Source: Theodoxus fluviatilis (taxonomy: Eukaryota > Mollusca > Gastropoda > Cycloneritida > Neritidae). From it: 64,000 nt of DNA. The notes under the pieces are model-generated. The model searched no databases. It saw only the letters and a list, made by a program, of their open reading frames with translations, and had not been told where the DNA came from. Within the stretch, counting starts at the first letter, position 1; each line of letters begins with the position of its first letter. Made by a program: the position numbers and the translations under genes. The stretch covers positions 25,001 through 89,000 of the forward strand of contig JAWQFJ010028253.1 in assembly GCA_034096865.1 (NCBI GenBank), read 5' to 3'. This document shows positions 10,301 to 64,000 of the stretch, piece after piece.

Positions 10301-13256
10301 ACACTGTAGTGTGATTTGATGTATGCTGTAGTGAGATTTGATGGCACACTGTAGTGGGATTTGATGGCACACTGTAGTGAGATTTGATGGCACACTGTAG
10401 TGTGATTTGATGTGTGCTGTAGTGAGATTTGATGTGTGCTGTAGTGAGATTTGATGTATGCTGTAGTGAGATTTGATGTGTGCTGTAGTGAGATTTGATG
10501 GCACACTGTAGTGAGATTTGATGGCACACTGTAGTGCGATTTGATGTATGCTGTAGTGAGATTTGATGGCACACTGTAGTGTGATTTGATGGCACACTGT
10601 AGTGAGATTTGATGGCACACTGTAGTGAAATTTGATGGCACACTGTAGTGTGATTTGATGTATGCTGTAGTGAGATTTGATGGCACACTGTAGTGTGATT
10701 TGATGTATGCTGTAGTGAGATTTGATGTATGCTGTAGTGAGATTTGATGGCACACTGTAGTGAGATTTGATGGCACACTGTAGTGAGATTTGATGGCACA
10801 CTGTAGTGTGATTTGATGTATGCTGTAGTGAGATTTGATGTATGCTGTAGTGAGATTTGATGTATGCTGTAGTGAGATTTGATGTATGCTGTAGTGAGAT
10901 TTGATGTGTGCTGTAGTGAGATTTGATGGCACACTGTAGTGAGATTTGATGGCACACTGTAGTGAGATTTGATGGCACACTGTAGTGTGATTTGATGTAT
11001 GCTGTAGTGAGATTTGATGTATGCTGTAGTGAGATTTGATGTATGCTGTAGTGAGATTTGATGTGTGCTGTAGTGAGATTTGATGTATGCTGTAGTGAGA
11101 TTTGATGTGTGCTGTAGTGAGATTTGATGGCACACTGTAGTGAGATTTGATGGCACACTGTAGTGCGATTTGATGTATGCTGTAGTGAGATTTGATGTGT
11201 GCTGTAGTGAGATTTGATGTATGCTGTAGTGAGATTTGATGTATGCTGTAGTGAGATTTGATGTATGCTGTAGTGAGATTTGATGTATGCTGTAGTGAGA
11301 TTTGATGTATGCTGTAGTGAGATTTGATGGCACACTGTAGTGTGATTTGATGTATGCTGTAGTGAGATTTGATGTATGCTGTAGTGAGATTTGATGGCAC
11401 ACTGTAGTGAGATTTGATGGCACACTGTAGTGAGATTTGATGTATGCTGTAGTGTGATTTGATGTATGCTGTAGTGAGATTTGATGTATGCTGTAGTGAG
11501 ATTTGATGGCACACTGTAGTGAGATTTGATGTATGCTGTAGTGAGATTTGATGGCACACTGTAGTGAGATTTGATGGCACACTGGAGTGAGATTTGATGT
11601 ATGCTGTAGTGTGATTTGATGTATGCTGTAGTGAGATTTGATGGCACACTGGAGTGAGATTTGATGTATGCTGTAGTGTGATTTGATGTATGCTGTAGTG
11701 AGATTTGATGGCACACTGTAGTGACATTTGATGTATGCTGTAGTGTGATTTGATGTATGCTGTAGTGAGATTTGATGGCACACTGTAGTGAGATTTGATG
11801 TATGCTGTAGTGAGATTTGATGTATGCTGTAGTGAGATTTGATGTATGCTGTAGTGAGATTTGATGTATGCTGTAGTGTGATTTGATGTATGCTGTAGTG
11901 AGATTTGATGGCACACTGTAGTGTGATTTGATGGCACACTGTAGTGAGATTTGATGTATGCTGTAGTGAGATTTGATGTATGCTGTAGTGTGATTTGATG
12001 TATGCTGTAGTGAGATTTGATGTATGCTGTAGTGAGATTTGATGTATGCTGTAGTGAGATTTGATGGCACACTGTAGTGAGATTTGATGTATGCTGTAGT
12101 GAGATTTGATGGCACACTGTAGTGAGATTTGATGTATGCTGTAGTGAGATTTGATGGCACACTGTAGTGAGATTTGATGTATGCTGTAGTGAGATTTGAT
12201 GGCACACTGTAGTGAGATTTGATGTATGCTGTAGTGAGATTTGATGGCACACTGTAGTGAGATTTGATGTATGCTGTAGTGAGATTTGATGGCACACTGT
12301 AGTGAGATTTGATGGCACACTGTAGTGAGATTTGATGTATGCTGTAGTGAGATTTGATGGCACACTGTAGTGAGATTTGATGGCACACTGTAGTGAGATT
12401 TGATGTATGCTGTAGTGAGATTTGATGGCACACTGTAGTGAGATTTGATGTATGCTGTAGTGAGATTTGATGGCACACTGTAGTGAGATTTGATGTATGC
12501 TGTAGTGAGATTTGATGGCACACTGTAGTGAGATTTGATGTATGCTGTAGTGAGATTTGATGGCACACTGTAGTGAGATTTGATGTATGCTGTAGTGAGA
12601 TTTGATGGCACACTGTAGTGAGATTTGATGTATGCTGTAGTGAGATTTGATGGCACACTGTAGTGAGATTTGATGGCACACTGTAGTGAGATTTGATGTA
12701 TGCTGTAGTGTGATTTGATGCACACTGTAGTGAGATTTGATGGCACACTGTAGTGAGATTTGATGGCACGCTGTAGTGAGATTTGATGTATGCTGTAGTG
12801 AGATTTGATGTATGCTGTAGTGAGATTTGATGTATGCTGTAGTGAGATTTGATGGCACACTGTAGTGTGATTTGATGGCACACTGTAGTGTGATTTGATG
12901 TATGCTGTAGTGTGATTTGATGGCACACTGTAGTGTGATTTGATGTATGCTGTAGTGAGATTTGATGTATGCTGTAGTGAGATTTGATGGCACACTGTAG
13001 TGTGATTTGATGTATGCTGTAGTGAGATTTGATGTATGCTGTAGTGTGATTTGATGCACACTGTAGTGTGATTTNNNNNNNNNNNNNNNNNGATGTATGC
13101 TGTAGTGTGATTTGATGTATGCTGTAGTAGGATTTGATGGCACACTGTAGTGAGATTTGATGCACACTGTAGTGTGATTTGATGTATGCTGTAGTGAGAT
13201 TTGATGGCACACTGTAGTGAGATTTGATGGCACACTGTAGTATGCTGTAGTGAGAT
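7363..13256. repeat. 5.9-kb minisatellite of alternating 22- and 23-bp units
   Basis: There are about 260 head-to-tail units of two kinds: a 23-bp unit with GGCACAC and a 22-bp unit with GTATGC, both in the frame AGATTTGATG...TGTAGTG. A second two-state site (GAG/GTG after TGTAGT) varies independently. Parts have a strict 45-bp dimer, at about 12060-12300 and 12400-12660. All three minus frames stay open for about 2,000 codons, a property of the repeat and not evidence of a gene. The flanks (7200-7362 with TTGAGCAAGGTGCTTAACTC; 13257-13400) look like the two halves of one dispersed element that the array expanded inside. It lies between the zinc-finger gene and the ALKBH8 3' end. Confidence 0.97.
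13075..13091. other. assembly gap (17 N)
   Basis: Seventeen N bases interrupt the 22/23-bp array near its right end, so the true array length is unknown. Confidence 1.
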
Positions 13257-13656
13257 TAACACTTGTATGCAGCCAAGACCCAGCATCATGTTGGAATACT
13301 CCCCAGGGAGTGGAGTGGGTGCTGGTACCTGACTGTGTGCCGCCTCTCTGTCACTATGTTTGTCGTCAGGGGCCAGTGAAGGATCCATCAAGTGGCCCAG
13401 TGACCAGGCAGTAATGTGTGAAGCGTCTGAGATGCAGACATGAATGATAAGTTGCTATACATTATAAAACCACACCTTTACCGTCCTTTTATCTAAATAG
13501 GAAACCAATACCTCTCTTCTGCAACAGTCCAATGAATTTTTTCTCTCTCACTTTTTTCACTTGTGTACTTATTATCAGATCTCTTGTTGTACACAATATT
13601 TCTTCTTTTTCGCTCCCACACTCAAAAAGGAAGCAACTGATAAATGGACACAGATC

Positions 13657-13662
13657 TTTATT
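13657..13662 (-). terminator. ALKBH8 polyadenylation signal
   Basis: TTTATT on the plus strand is AATAAA on the minus strand, 106 nt past the ALKBH8 stop codon. This implies a short 3' UTR that ends before the 5.9-kb array. Confidence 0.6.
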
Positions 13663-13767
13663 CTGCATATAAGCTAACTATCCACACACCCACAAGGCTT
13701 GTCTTTACTGACATGAATTTTGCTTCCCTCACAGACAGATGGTGGTTATACAATTCATGGTTTACTT

Positions 13768-38806
<25,039 letters not shown>

Positions 38807-38814
<8 letters not shown>

Positions 38815-38848
38815 CGTGCGTTTCGATAGTGAAAAATACACGGCTCAT
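38807..38848 (-). promoter_or_regulatory. upstream ORF overlapping the ALKBH8 start
   Basis: An ATG at 38848 opens a 13-codon frame ending at TAA 38809-38807, out of frame with and running over the ALKBH8 ATG. It matters only if transcription starts upstream of 38848. Confidence 0.35.
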
Positions 38849-39060
38849 TGAGGGACGACAATTCGCATTCCGGAACCTAAAGCAGCCATTGAATTTAGAA
38901 TCGGAACAGAAAATAGTTGTTGAGTTTTTCCTCCAAATATTAACAAATAATTCAAAAATTTTAAAAAGAGATTATTTATAATATTTCAGCATAATATGGT
39001 GATTTTATAAAGACTGAAGTACGCAACTTACTGCTGTGACGTCACATTGTGGACAGAAAA
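38815..39060. promoter_or_regulatory. shared divergent promoter of ALKBH8 and THOC2, with CRE
   Basis: Only 246 bp separate the two start codons. A perfect cAMP-response/ATF palindrome TGACGTCA lies at 39037-39044, 17 bp before the THOC2 ATG. No TATA box placed at a plausible distance was seen. The shared-promoter role is inferred from geometry. Confidence 0.7.
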
Positions 39061-63748
<24,688 letters not shown>

Positions 63749-64000
63749 GTAAGCCATCTTCCTTCGTTGCTGCACCAACACTTGTCTTTGAAATGACTGG
63801 GAGATGTTCGTACGGAGAAGGTTGTAAGGCCAGCACACGGCAAGTGGTGGGGACCATTTATTCAGTGATCTGAGATTGGTTTTTCTGCTTGTCTCTGAAG
63901 TTGAGCCTGTCTGCCTGCCTGACTATCAATCTGCACTGCTGGTGACCATCCTGGACCCTCATCTTCCATCACCCCTCACCCCTACAACCCCCCACCACCT

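Noticed and set aside
7208..13391. Three overlapping ~2,000-codon minus-strand open frames (SNLTTAYIKSHYS-type repeats)
   Set aside because: All three frames of the same strand are open because the 22/23-bp unit lacks stops in any frame; this is a satellite, not a giant protein.

Overview
The window is animal nuclear DNA, most likely from a marine gastropod or related mollusc. The evidence is intron-rich genes with GT-AG (and two GC-AG) introns, conserved metazoan proteins, dense dinucleotide microsatellites, long minisatellites, LINE/SINE tails and many small TIR elements. The species assignment is inferred from repeat character only.

Three genes are supported. (1) 1-1364, plus: the 3' end of a C2H2 zinc-finger gene, two exons visible. 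(2) 13768-38814, minus: a complete 11-exon ALKBH8 gene, a tRNA wobble-uridine modification enzyme with RRM, AlkB dioxygenase and methyltransferase domains, 763 codons by my joining. (3) 39061 to beyond the right edge, plus: the first 13 coding exons (about 544 residues) of THOC2, the scaffold of the THO/TREX mRNA export complex. Splice phases agree at every one of the 22 complete introns of genes 2 and 3. ALKBH8 and THOC2 are divergent, with 246 bp between start codons and a perfect CRE palindrome in that gap, so they probably share a bidirectional promoter.

Layout: 1-7.3 kb, zinc-finger 3' end and dispersed repeats, including a telomere-like palindrome; 7.36-13.26 kb, a 5.9-kb minisatellite of alternating 22/23-bp units with an assembly gap; 13.6-38.8 kb, ALKBH8 with introns full of satellites, LINE fragments, SINE-like copies and MITEs; 38.8-39.06 kb, the shared promoter; 39.06-64 kb, THOC2 with introns holding a TTAA-flanked DNA transposon, a piggyBac-like MITE, a nested TIR element, LINEs and arrays.

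The most unusual signal is that many minisatellites are seeded on splice junctions. At least six junctions in the two genes (ALKBH8 exon 4 and 5 donors, exon 6 and 9 acceptors; THOC2 exon 3 and 12 donors) are tandemly duplicated, so the real splice site is followed or preceded by ranks of near-identical decoy sites. In THOC2 exon 3 the unit is 54 bp and in exon 12 it is 60 bp, so decoy use could add 18- or 20-residue modules in frame. In ALKBH8 exon 6 each of two decoys would bring in an immediate stop codon. No tRNA, rRNA or CRISPR feature was recognised.
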